Assembly (NCBI GenBank): GCA_002320035.1
Contig: DCJL01000009.1
Location: forward strand, 32,099-59,029
From: Clostridiales bacterium UBA1701
Lineage (GTDB): Bacteria; Bacillota; Clostridia; Oscillospirales; Oscillospiraceae
Length of the DNA stretch: 26,931 nt
Direction of reading: 5' to 3'
The notes beneath the pieces were generated by a model, which did no database searches, was not told where the DNA came from, and saw only the letters and a list, made by a program, of their open reading frames with translations. Numbering within the stretch: position 1 is the first letter of the stretch; every line of letters starts with the position of its first letter. The position numbers and the translations under genes are program-made. Positions 1 to 6,195 of this stretch are shown here, one piece after another.

Positions 1-32
1 CCCCCTCAAGCTCCCCCGCGGCCCCGTTGTTT

Positions 33-54
33 TTTGCTTCGGCAAACGTTTTTT
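33..54 (+). terminator. Intrinsic terminator of a gene left of the window
   Basis: A five-pair stem TTTGC/GCAAA closes a TTCG tetraloop inside a C(TTCG)G context, then CG and six T residues. This is a compact rho-independent terminator on the + strand. The gene it would serve lies outside the window. Confidence 0.5.
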
Positions 55-65
55 GACAGTCTCAT

Positions 66-115
66 AGCTTGACCGGGAAACGGAACCTGTTCCGCTTCCC
101 GGTCAAGCTGTTTTT
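66..115 (+). terminator. Strong hairpin terminator
   Basis: A long inverted repeat (arms about 66-85 and 91-109, AGCTTGACCGGGAA paired with TTCCCGGTCAAGCT) is followed by GTTTTT. It probably backs up the terminator just upstream. On the - strand no U-run follows, so it fits rightward transcription best. Confidence 0.65.
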
Positions 116-420
116 ATCTTATCTGTCCGCTGCCGTTTATGACGTATTTATCGCTTGTCAGTTCACGCAGGCCCACAGCGGCAGCCGCCGGTTTCGTGGG
201 CATATCCGTTGGCCGCCCTTTCAGGGAAAGCTTTCCGCACCCTTTCGGGGCAAGCGGAAATGATGCACGAAAACTTCATGCGCATGGCTTTGCCCGTTTT
301 CGTGGTGTGCTGTCTGCGCATGAAGTTTTATGACTATACGCATATTTTCCTCCAGCTTTTCCGCCGTGTTTGCTTTACTGATTTAATTGGAAATTATACC
401 ACAGAGCCGGAGAATTTTCC
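116..420 (-). other. Gene-poor region with dense inverted repeats, possible leftward structured transcript
   Basis: No convincing long gene lies here. A perfect 15-bp inverted repeat (270-284 with 315-329) overlaps a perfect 9-bp inverted repeat (266-274 with 296-304). The two hairpins share bases 270-274 and cannot form together. CCCTTTC(A/G)GGG stem-loops occur at 217-227 and 240-250. A - strand promoter-like sequence at 393-421 would transcribe this region leftward. I do not recognise a known riboswitch, 6S RNA, SRP RNA, tmRNA or RNase P RNA in either direction. Confidence 0.35.
221..343 (-). CDS. Possible 40-residue His-rich small protein
   Basis: This small - strand frame has an ATG at 343-341, a GGAGG ribosome site (353-349) five bases upstream, and a TGA at 223-221. 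The peptide has seven histidines in 40 residues and basic residues in its second half; no family is recognised. It lies about 50 bp downstream of a promoter-like sequence. The same DNA forms the inverted repeats described for this region, so the frame may be incidental to a structured RNA. The ribosome site is the main argument for coding. Confidence 0.2.
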   Translation of the reverse strand: MRIVIKLHAQTAHHENGQSHAHEVFVHHFRLPRKGAESFP

Positions 421-421
421 A
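393..421 (-). promoter_or_regulatory. Candidate leftward sigma-A promoter
   Basis: On the - strand, TGGAAA (421-416) is followed after 17 bases by a perfect TATAAT (398-393). The -35 box matches four of six consensus bases. It points into the hairpin-rich region to the left. Confidence 0.35.
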
Positions 422-469
422 TAGCAAAGCGGTTTTTTAGCTTTTTCTTTTCTTCCCGGCCTCTGCTCC

Positions 470-498
470 TTTACAGCGCGCAGCGGCGGATATATAAT
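470..498 (+). promoter_or_regulatory. Sigma-A promoter of the secreted repeat protein
   Basis: TTTACA (470-475), a 17-base spacer and TATAAT (493-498) form a near-consensus promoter. Transcription would begin near 505, giving a leader of about 27 bases before the ATG at 532. Confidence 0.7.
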
Positions 499-531
499 AT
501 GGCATATCCGCATCCGGATAAGGAGGAAGCC

Positions 532-1785
532 ATGAAAAAGATAAACACGCTTTACGCTTTCGCGCTGGCTGCCGCGCTTGTGCTCTGCCTGCTGCCCGCA
601 ACGGCGCTGGCGGAGCCCGCGGTGAGCCCGGATCCCACAGAAAGCCCCTCCGCCGCGGTGGCGGCGCCCGGCGCTCCGGAGAATACCGAAGGCCCGGAAC
701 TGGCAGAACCCGCCGAGCCCCGCGCTGAGGGCGCGCTATACAGCGAGGCGGGCGAAACTCTGTATGCGGAAGAGGGCGGCGTTATATACAACAACGGCGG
801 CACCGTCTATAATAACGGGGCCCTGGTCTACAACAACGCGGGCCTCGTCTATAACAACGGCGGCACGGTATACAATAACGCCGGCATCGTCTATGCCAAC
901 GGCGGTACCGTATATAACAACGCCGGCCAGGTGTACAACAACGGCGCCGCCGTCTACACAAACGGCGGCGAGGTAGAGGACAGCATTGCCTACGGCTATT
1001 ATAAGCTGCACTTTGCGGGGGATTACAGCGCCATGGCGGAGTTTGATGGCCTCACGGAGGATACCGCCTCCGGCTCCCTGCTCATAAGCCGGGAGGGAAG
1101 CTGCCTCATAAAGCCCCGGGAGGGCTATATCATCACCGCCGCCGAGACAAGCGCCGGAAAGCTGACGGCGGGAGGGGACGGGAGCTACACGCTCTCCGAA
1201 GCGGACGAAAACCTGACGCTGACCCTCCGCTTCAAAACAGAGGCGCCGGTTTTCAGCCCCGCGCCGGGTACATACAAGACAGCGCCCAAAGCAGAGATCA
1301 GCGCCCCCGAGGGCGCGGAGATATACTATACCACGGATGGGACCGAGCCCGACGGAGAGAGCCTGAAATACGCCGGCCCCATAAGCCTCGAGGAGGGCGC
1401 AGTCATAAAGGCCGCGGCAATTGCGCCGGGGGCGGAGCTCAGCGATGTCTCCCAGGCAGCCTACGCCTTCCCCGCCTTTGAAGGCGTGGCGTTTGCGCCT
1501 GTCTCCGAGGGCTATGCGCAGCCCGGAGCCCAGGGGATCCGCGTTGACAACCCGGGCCTTGCAGACGCTGTTATAGAGCGTGTGTCCCTCTCCGGAAAAG
1601 ACGCGGAGCACTTTATTCTCAGCCGGGAGGAGGGCGGCCGCATCTCCGCGGGCGCCAGGGACGCGCGCTCCTGGACAGTCCGCCCCGCCGCAGGGCTTGA
1701 GAAGGGCAGCTATACTGCCACCGTCGTTTTCACGCTGGACAGCGGAGACATGGTGGAGCTTAAAATCAGCTTCCGTGTAAAATAA
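532..1785 (+). CDS. Secreted protein with YNN heptapeptide repeats and a chitobiase-C-terminal-like domain
   Basis: The start at 532 is chosen because AAGGAGGA lies just upstream and the protein then begins with a classic signal peptide (residues 1-27: KK, hydrophobic core, cleavage after ALA). An upstream in-frame ATG at 499 overlaps the promoter's -10 box. After an acidic, Pro/Ala-rich stretch (about 28-75) come nine perfect-length heptads of the form x-V/I-Y-N-N-G/A-G/A (84-146). A β-rich segment follows, then a domain at about 237-313 with the IYYTTDGTEP motif of the chitobiase/β-hexosaminidase C-terminal family. A last β-type domain (about 315-417) resembles abnormal-spindle/Hydin-like folds. 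There is no LPXTG motif or C-terminal membrane anchor, so it is probably released or held non-covalently at the cell surface. Function is unknown; a structural or adhesive role is inference. It stands alone, with its own promoter. Confidence 0.8.
   Translation: MKKINTLYAFALAAALVLCLLPATALAEPAVSPDPTESPSAAVAAPGAPENTEGPELAEPAEPRAEGALYSEAGETLYAEEGGVIYNNGGTVYNNGALVYNNAGLVYNNGGTVYNNAGIVYANGGTVYNNAGQVYNNGAAVYTNGGEVEDSIAYGYYKLHFAGDYSAMAEFDGLTEDTASGSLLISREGSCLIKPREGYIITAAETSAGKLTAGGDGSYTLSEADENLTLTLRFKTEAPVFSPAPGTYKTAPKAEISAPEGAEIYYTTDGTEPDGESLKYAGPISLEEGAVIKAAAIAPGAELSDVSQAAYAFPAFEGVAFAPVSEGYAQPGAQGIRVDNPGLADAVIERVSLSGKDAEHFILSREEGGRISAGARDARSWTVRPAAGLEKGSYTATVVFTLDSGDMVELKISFRVK
781..969 (+). repeat. 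Nine in-frame 21-bp repeats encoding YNNGG-type heptads
   Basis: Nine consecutive 21-bp units encode heptads such as TVYNNGG and LVYNNAG. The Tyr-Asn-Asn core is kept in seven units, with one YAN and one YTN. Positions six and seven alternate Gly/Ala. Synonymous codons vary between units (tac/tat, aac/aat), so protein-level selection, not only recent duplication, maintains them. Two degenerate eight-residue units (ALYSEAGE, TLYAEEGG) precede the array. Confidence 0.85.
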
Positions 1786-1813
1786 AAGACCGGAGCAGGC
1801 ATCCACGACGCCT

Positions 1814-1855
1814 GTAAACTTCCGGTTTAGTAAACTCTTCTCCCCGTCGGTTTAC
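1814..1855. promoter_or_regulatory. Cluster of GTTTA/TAAAC half-sites, candidate operator
   Basis: Four copies of the same half-site lie in 42 bp: TAAAC 1815-1819, GTTTA 1825-1829, TAAAC 1831-1835 and GTTTA 1850-1854. The middle pair makes a perfect palindrome GTTTA-G-TAAAC (1825-1835), and the last copy overlaps the -35 box of the regulator's promoter. This arrangement suggests autoregulation by the XRE protein encoded just downstream, which is inference. Confidence 0.45.
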
Positions 1856-1879
1856 ATTCCGGCGGGGAGCGCCTATATT
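1851..1879 (+). promoter_or_regulatory. Sigma-A promoter of the XRE regulator
   Basis: TTTACA (1851-1856), a 17-base spacer and TATATT (1874-1879). The expected start is near 1886, about 45 bases before the ATG. The -35 box lies within a candidate operator half-site. Confidence 0.6.
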
Positions 1880-1884
1880 CAGGG

Positions 1885-1903
1885 AGGAGGCGCACCGCCT
1901 CCT
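1885..1903 (+). other. Stem-loop at the 5' end of the regulator mRNA
   Basis: An 8-bp perfect stem AGGAGGCG/CGCCTCCT with a CAC loop lies where the transcript should begin. Its left arm contains an AGGAGG that could mimic or compete with the true ribosome site (AAAGGAG, 1916-1922). A terminator role is unlikely because no U-run follows directly. Confidence 0.4.
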
Positions 1904-1931
1904 GAAACACTTTTTAAAGGAGCTTGTTATT

Positions 1932-2336
1932 ATGGCCGAGCGTTCAATGGGAGAGCTTATCTGCGCTCTCAGGAAAGAAAAGGGACTTACTCAGCGGGAG
2001 CTTGCGGAAAAGCTCAATGTGACCGACAAAGCCGTGTCAAAATGGGAGAGGAACCTTTCCTGCCCGGACCTAGGCTCCATTCCCGCTCTGGCGGATATAC
2101 TGGGCCTGTCCGCGGATGCGCTGCTCCGGGCGGCAAAGGTCCCGGAGCCCGCCTCAAAAACGGGACAGGCGGCAAAGCTCCGGGATGCGGTGCTGAAAGC
2201 CCTTCCGCTGGCCATGGGCGTGGCGGTGATCGTTTCGTCCATACTGGGCGCGCTGGATTGGAACTCCGGGCTGTGTATGCTGGGCATCGGCCTTGTCTGT
2301 CTCGCGCTGCGGGCCTTCATTCAGGATGAAAAATAA
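1932..2336 (+). CDS. XRE-family transcriptional regulator with C-terminal membrane segments
   Basis: The 134-residue protein starts with an HTH_3 DNA-binding domain (about 7-62: TQRELAEKLNVTDKAVSKWER, then a second helix pair around CPDLGSIPALADIL). This is the typical cro/C1 fold of small clostridial regulators. The C-terminal half has two short hydrophobic helices (about 89-107 and 112-127), suggesting the protein is tethered to the membrane. The start is fixed by AAAGGAG nine bases upstream. It has its own promoter and candidate operator. Its stop codon directly abuts the stop codon of the convergent aldolase gene. The target is unknown; the neighbouring secreted-protein gene or its own promoter are the obvious candidates. 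Confidence 0.85.
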   Translation: MAERSMGELICALRKEKGLTQRELAEKLNVTDKAVSKWERNLSCPDLGSIPALADILGLSADALLRAAKVPEPASKTGQAAKLRDAVLKALPLAMGVAVIVSSILGALDWNSGLCMLGIGLVCLALRAFIQDEK

Positions 2337-3356
2337 TCACAGCAGCGCCCGCAGCGCCTGAATGTCCTCCGGCCTCGTGGCCCAGCTTGTAACAAAGCGC
2401 ACGGCGGTCCTGTCTTCTCCCAGTTTTTCCCACACACTGAACGCAGCGCCTTTGCGGAGCCTTGCAAGCTGCTCGTCCGTCAGGACAAAGAACTGCTGGT
2501 TGGTGGGGGAGTCTATGTAGAGGGGATAGCCCTTTTCCAGAAAGGCAGCCTTGAGCTCCAAGGCCCGCTCTACCGCCTGCCGGCCGATCTCAAAATAGAG
2601 CCCGCCGGTAAAAAGCGTGTCGAACTGGATGCCCAGAAGCCCGCCCTTGGCCAGCATAGCCCCCTGCTGCTTTGTCATGGTCAGAAAATGCTTCGGCGCT
2701 TTCCCGGTGAAAACCACCGCCTCGCCGCAGAGGGCGCCCATCTTGGTGCCGCCGATATAGAACGCGTCGCAGCAGTCCAGGATGTCCGCCAGCGTTACAT
2801 CCGCCGCGGGGCTCATAAGGCCGTAGCCCAGCCGTGCCCCGTCCATATAGAGGGGCAGCTGATAGCGGCGGCAGACCGCCGAGAGGGCCCGGAGCTGTTC
2901 TCTGGAATACAGGGTGCCCAGCTCCGTAGGGTGGGAGATGTAGACCATGCCGGGAAAACACATGTGCTCATGGGTCCCGTCGGCATAAAAGCGGGCCATA
3001 TGCTCCGCAAGCTCCCCCGCGTCCAGCCGCCCCTCATGGGCAGGCAGGGCAATGACTTTGTGACCGGTGTACTCTATGGCCCCGGCCTCATGGACGTTTA
3101 TATGCCCGGTTTCCGCCGCGATCACCGCCTGATATCTTTCCAGCATGGAAGAAATGACCACAGCGTTTGTCTGGGTGCCGCCGGTAAGAAAGTATACCTC
3201 GGCCTCCCGGCCCAGGGCGCGGCGGATTTTTTCCTTTGCGCCACGGCAGAATTCGTCCTCCCCGTAGCCCGGCTGGGGCGCGGCGTTCAGCAGCGCCAGC
3301 CGTTCCAGGATTTTGGGATGGGCGCCGTCGGTATAGTCGCTTAAAAATGAAAGCAT
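2337..3356 (-). CDS. Threonine-aldolase-family PLP enzyme (β-eliminating lyase fold)
   Basis: The 339-residue protein has the hallmarks of low-specificity L-threonine aldolases: GGTQTN (59-64), HINVHEAGAIE (85-95) with TGHKV, the MDGARLG motif (171-177) whose Asp contacts the PLP ring, and Lys205 in IGGTKMG as the Schiff-base lysine. Such enzymes cleave threonine or allo-threonine to glycine and acetaldehyde in the cytoplasm. Substrate preference cannot be read from sequence. It is the second gene of an operon: the upstream regulator ends three bases before this ATG, and the ribosome site GGAGGA lies inside the end of that gene, implying coupled translation. The convergent XRE gene abuts its stop. 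Confidence 0.85.
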   Translation of the reverse strand: MLSFLSDYTDGAHPKILERLALLNAAPQPGYGEDEFCRGAKEKIRRALGREAEVYFLTGGTQTNAVVISSMLERYQAVIAAETGHINVHEAGAIEYTGHKVIALPAHEGRLDAGELAEHMARFYADGTHEHMCFPGMVYISHPTELGTLYSREQLRALSAVCRRYQLPLYMDGARLGYGLMSPAADVTLADILDCCDAFYIGGTKMGALCGEAVVFTGKAPKHFLTMTKQQGAMLAKGGLLGIQFDTLFTGGLYFEIGRQAVERALELKAAFLEKGYPLYIDSPTNQQFFVLTDEQLARLRKGAAFSVWEKLGEDRTAVRFVTSWATRPEDIQALRALL

Positions 3357-3359
3357 GCT

Positions 3360-4466
3360 TCAGTCCTCCGTCTTATCTTTTGTTATATTTAAAATCTCCT
3401 GCCGCCGCTTTCTGCGGCGGCGGTTTATATACCGCTCCATATGTCCGCCGTTTATGAATTCCGCCAGCACATACTGGTCATACACCGGCACGGTACAGGA
3501 ATAAAAGCCCAGGCGCCGCTCATATTCGCCAAGAAGCCCCTCCGGCAGAACCATAAAGCCCATCCTCATGGAGGGGGCCAGGATCTTTGAAAAGGTATTG
3601 ATATAGATCACCCGCTCCGGGGCCAGGGAACAGATGGTTTCTATTCTGCGGGAGACGGAGGCAAAATCCGAGTCGTAATCGTCCTCCACAATATAGGCCC
3701 CGCGCTCCCTGGCCCAGCGGGCGTAGTCGTGCCGCCGGGCGGCGGAGGCGGTTATCCCGCTGGGATAGCTGTGAAAGGGTGTCACATGGAGGGCCCCGGC
3801 GCTGCAGGCGGCCAGTTCCTCCGGCAGGATTCCATCCTCCCCCAGGCGCAGAGGCAGACAGCGCACGGCGTTTGCCTCATATACCCGGCGGATTTTATCA
3901 TAGCAGGGCTCCTCCAGCGCGAAAACCCGCTCTCTGCCCAAAAGCTGAGCCGCCATGGAATACAGATACTCCGCCCCGGAGCCCACGACGATCTGCTCCG
4001 GCCTGACGGAGAGCCCCCGGCTCCGGCCCAGATAGGCGGCCAGGGCCTCCCTGAGCTCCATGCAGCCGGAATTGGGGGATTTTACGAGTATGCGCCGCCC
4101 GTAGTCCGAGAGGACCCGGCGCATCGTCCTGGCCAGGAGCGAAAAGGGGAAGTCCTCCATGTCCGCAAGCTCTGCGCTCATGTCCGCGAGCTTGGCCCTT
4201 CCGGGCGCGGACGCCTGGCCGCAGCCGGGGCCGAAGTCTGCGTAATAGCCGCTGCGCTGGCGGGCCTGCGCATAAGCCCCGTCCACCAGAAGCTCATAGG
4301 CGTGCGCAACGGTTATGACGCTTACCCCCAGTTCCCCCGCCAGAAAGCGCTTTGAGGGCAGCCGCGCCCCCGCCGGAATAAGGCCCGAGGCGATATCCTG
4401 CCGGAGCTGATTATAAATCTGCATGTAAGCGGGCAGGCCCGCTTTCTTCTCTATTGCGTATTTCAT
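3360..4466 (-). CDS. MocR/GntR-type regulator with truncated aminotransferase domain
   Basis: Residues 1-75 form a GntR winged helix (LPAYMQIYNQLRQDI, LPSKRFLAGELGVSVITV). From about 105 the chain follows class I aminotransferases as in MocR regulators: VGSGAEYLYS, the TPFHSYPSG region, EDDYDSDF, and Lys294 in NTFSKILAPSMRMG for PLP. MocR proteins normally run to about 460-480 residues. This one stops at 368, right after HMERYINRRRRKRRQEIL, so the small C-terminal domain of about 90-100 residues is missing. A GC hairpin lies in the DNA at that point. It has a good promoter 27 bases upstream and is co-transcribed with the aldolase, which it probably controls. Such proteins sense PLP or PLP-amino-acid adducts. 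Whether the shortened form still does so is open. Confidence 0.85.
   Translation of the reverse strand: MKYAIEKKAGLPAYMQIYNQLRQDIASGLIPAGARLPSKRFLAGELGVSVITVAHAYELLVDGAYAQARQRSGYYADFGPGCGQASAPGRAKLADMSAELADMEDFPFSLLARTMRRVLSDYGRRILVKSPNSGCMELREALAAYLGRSRGLSVRPEQIVVGSGAEYLYSMAAQLLGRERVFALEEPCYDKIRRVYEANAVRCLPLRLGEDGILPEELAACSAGALHVTPFHSYPSGITASAARRHDYARWARERGAYIVEDDYDSDFASVSRRIETICSLAPERVIYINTFSKILAPSMRMGFMVLPEGLLGEYERRLGFYSCTVPVYDQYVLAEFINGGHMERYINRRRRKRRQEILNITKDKTED
3401..3421 (-). other. GC-rich hairpin at the shortened end of the MocR gene
   Basis: A perfect 8-bp stem GCCGCCGC/GCGGCGGC with loop TTTCT lies inside the reading frame. Read on the - strand it is followed by AGGAGATTTTAAATATAAC. 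It encodes the Arg-rich tail (RRRRKRR) and sits between regulator and aldolase, so it could act as a partial terminator or mRNA stabiliser. Confidence 0.5.
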
Positions 4467-4492
4467 CCCGGCCCTCCCGGTTTTTGCCTGTA

Positions 4493-4521
4493 ATTCTATT
4501 CCTTACGCCCCCCGCTGTCAA
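4493..4521 (-). promoter_or_regulatory. Sigma-A promoter of the MocR-aldolase operon
   Basis: On the - strand a perfect TTGACA (4521-4516), 17-base spacer and TAGAAT (4498-4493). Transcription should start near 4487, leaving a leader of only about 20 bases containing the GGGAGGG ribosome site. Confidence 0.75.
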
Positions 4522-4592
4522 GAAAAGCCCTTTGGCAGGCGGGAAATCATTTAAATACGTTTTCTGCTGCGTATACACTGCGGAAAGCGCGC

Positions 4593-4652
4593 CAAAAAAT
4601 CCGGTATGGACTTTTTTGACAAGCTGAGCGCCCGGGAAAATTCCCGGGCGCT
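4593..4652 (-). terminator. Double hairpin terminator of the dipicolinate synthase operon
   Basis: Just after the spoVFB stop lies a perfect palindrome (4652-4627, AGCGCCCGGGAA and its complement). It is followed by a second A-tract/T-tract hairpin (4618-4593) in which AAAAAA pairs with TTTTTT around a short TCC/GGA stem, giving a terminal U-run on the - strand. Confidence 0.65.
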
Positions 4653-4659
4653 TTGCCGC

Positions 4660-5235
4660 TCATTGTCTCAGCAGAGGCTGAAGCTGTCTGCCCTGCATGG
4701 CAGCCTCAAGGCTCTCATCCAGCTTTGAGAAATCCGCCTGAAGGGAGTTCGGTTTTTTCTCCGGGTCATCCTGGCCGAAAGGAACAAAGAAAATATTTTT
4801 TCTGTTAAGCAGCCGCGCTATGTTCTCCGCCGAGCCTGAGAGCCCGTCATTTGTGGACAGAGCGATCACCACCGGCCTGCCGTTTCTCAGGTGGGCTTTG
4901 GCTGCCATGGTCACAGCGCTGTCCGTAACGCCGTGAGCAAGCTTTGCAAGGGTGTTGCCCGTGCAGGGGGCGATGAGCAGGGCCTCCATAGGCTCCGCCG
5001 GGCCCAGAGGCTCTGCCTCGGCAATGGTGGTGACCACGTTTTTCCCCGTCAGCTCCATGAGCCGTTTTATGTGCTCCGAGGCTTTGCCGAAGCGGCTGTC
5101 GGTCTCGGCGGCGGTATCGCTCATGATGGGGACAAGCTCATAGTGCGCCGCCAGGCCCACAGCGGCGGCAAATAGCTTCTCATAGGTGCAGTAGGAGCCG
5201 CAGAGGGCGAGCCCCACTCGCTTTTTTTCGCTCAC
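4660..5235 (-). CDS. spoVFB: Dipicolinate synthase subunit B (flavoprotein)
   Basis: The 191-residue protein matches the flavoprotein-like B subunit of dipicolinate synthase: the N-terminal GLALCGSYCTYEK loop, and the PCTGNTLAKLAHGVTDSAVTMAAKAHLRN block typical of the DpaB/phosphopantothenoylcysteine-decarboxylase-like fold. Together with subunit A it converts the product of dihydrodipicolinate synthase to dipicolinic acid in the mother cell, for storage as the calcium salt in the spore core. It starts with GTG at 5235-5233; GGAGG lies eight bases upstream, inside the end of subunit A. Only two bases separate the genes, so they form a translationally coupled pair. Confidence 0.95.
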   Translation of the reverse strand: MSEKKRVGLALCGSYCTYEKLFAAAVGLAAHYELVPIMSDTAAETDSRFGKASEHIKRLMELTGKNVVTTIAEAEPLGPAEPMEALLIAPCTGNTLAKLAHGVTDSAVTMAAKAHLRNGRPVVIALSTNDGLSGSAENIARLLNRKNIFFVPFGQDDPEKKPNSLQADFSKLDESLEAAMQGRQLQPLLRQ

Positions 5236-5237
5236 AG

Positions 5238-6098
5238 CTATTCCTCCTGCTCTTTTATTATGTCATACACCGTATCCCGCAGCAGCTCCGCCGCCGTATA
5301 GGGGGCGCATTTCCCCGGCAGACCCGGGGCCGCGACGGTTTTCAGCCCGATATTCTCCGCCAGGTTCCTGTCAAAGCCCCCCGGCGGGGAAGCCAGTTCC
5401 AGGAGAAGGGTCCCGGCCGGTGCAAGGCAGAGCATGGCATCGCTTATCACTCTGGCGGGGACCGTGTTCACAATAAAGTCAAAGTCCCCCATTTCCCCTT
5501 CCAGCGCGCCAAAGCTCAACGCCGAAAGCCCAAGTGCAGCGGCCATAGCCCGATCCCCGCTGTGCCGGGCGGCCACAGTCACCCGGGCGCCCAGCGCAGA
5601 GAGCCGCAGGGACAGGATTTTCCCTATGCGGCCCCAGCCCGTTACCAGGACCCGGCTGCCCCAGAGCGCACGCTCGCTCTCCGCCATCATCAGCTCAAGA
5701 GCCCCTTCCGCCGTCAGCGCCGCGTTGCCAACCGCGAAATCCGGCCTTCGCATGATGTCCTCCACTTGCAGTTTCCCCTTTATGGCCGCCATGCAGCTGG
5801 CGTCGCTGAATCTTCCGCCGCAGAGGATCTGCCCTTTCCAAAGGGCGCCGATAAGCTCCGGCATTCTCAGTGTCTCCGAGGAAAGGGGGCTGTTCAAGAG
5901 CCCTCCTTTTTCGGCCGGCACCGGCAGTATTACGCAGTCCGCGCCGTAGACGCAGCCCTGCAGGCAGCCCGCCCGGGGCACCTCCTCCGGCAGCTCCGCT
6001 TTTTCCAGCGCGAAGCTGTACACTTTGTGCCCGTCCCGGGAAAGCAGCGCGCATAGCAGGGCAGAACGCCTATCCCCGCCCACAACGGCAAATTTCAC
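5238..6098 (-). CDS. spoVFA: Dipicolinate synthase subunit A
   Basis: The 286-residue protein begins with the KFAVVGGDRR motif of DpaA and carries a second Rossmann fold near 148-162 (VLVTGWGRIGKIL), the NAD(P)-binding site of the catalytic subunit. ELASPPGG and the C-terminal APGLPGKCAP block are typical of the family. The start is GTG at 6098-6096; an ATG a few bases upstream runs into TGA at once. A GGAGGTGAT ribosome site lies about ten bases ahead. In Bacillus this operon is transcribed by sigma-K late in sporulation. A matching promoter in the 97-bp gap to thyA could not be pinned down. Confidence 0.95.
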   Translation of the reverse strand: MKFAVVGGDRRSALLCALLSRDGHKVYSFALEKAELPEEVPRAGCLQGCVYGADCVILPVPAEKGGLLNSPLSSETLRMPELIGALWKGQILCGGRFSDASCMAAIKGKLQVEDIMRRPDFAVGNAALTAEGALELMMAESERALWGSRVLVTGWGRIGKILSLRLSALGARVTVAARHSGDRAMAAALGLSALSFGALEGEMGDFDFIVNTVPARVISDAMLCLAPAGTLLLELASPPGGFDRNLAENIGLKTVAAPGLPGKCAPYTAAELLRDTVYDIIKEQEE

Positions 6099-6133
6099 TC
6101 CCGCATCACCTCCACGCTCTCATTCTATTCTGT

Positions 6134-6162
6134 TGGACAGGGAGCGGTTCATATGGTAAAAT
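6134..6162 (+). promoter_or_regulatory. Sigma-A promoter of thyA-folA
   Basis: TGGACA (6134-6139), 17-base spacer and TAAAAT (6157-6162), with an extended -10 TG one base upstream (6154-6155). Both boxes match five of six consensus bases. Confidence 0.6.
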
Positions 6163-6195
6163 AGTCTTCAAACTGAGAACAAGGCGGTGTCAGCT

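Noticed and set aside
736..1806. - strand open frame of 356 codons opposite the repeat protein
   Set aside because: It only mirrors the 21-bp repeats and GC-rich codons; the + strand frame has a promoter, ribosome site and signal peptide.
6099..6195. Possible sigma-K promoter for spoVFA (CATATGAAC on the - strand)
   Set aside because: The match to CATANNNTA is incomplete and no upstream AC element stands out.
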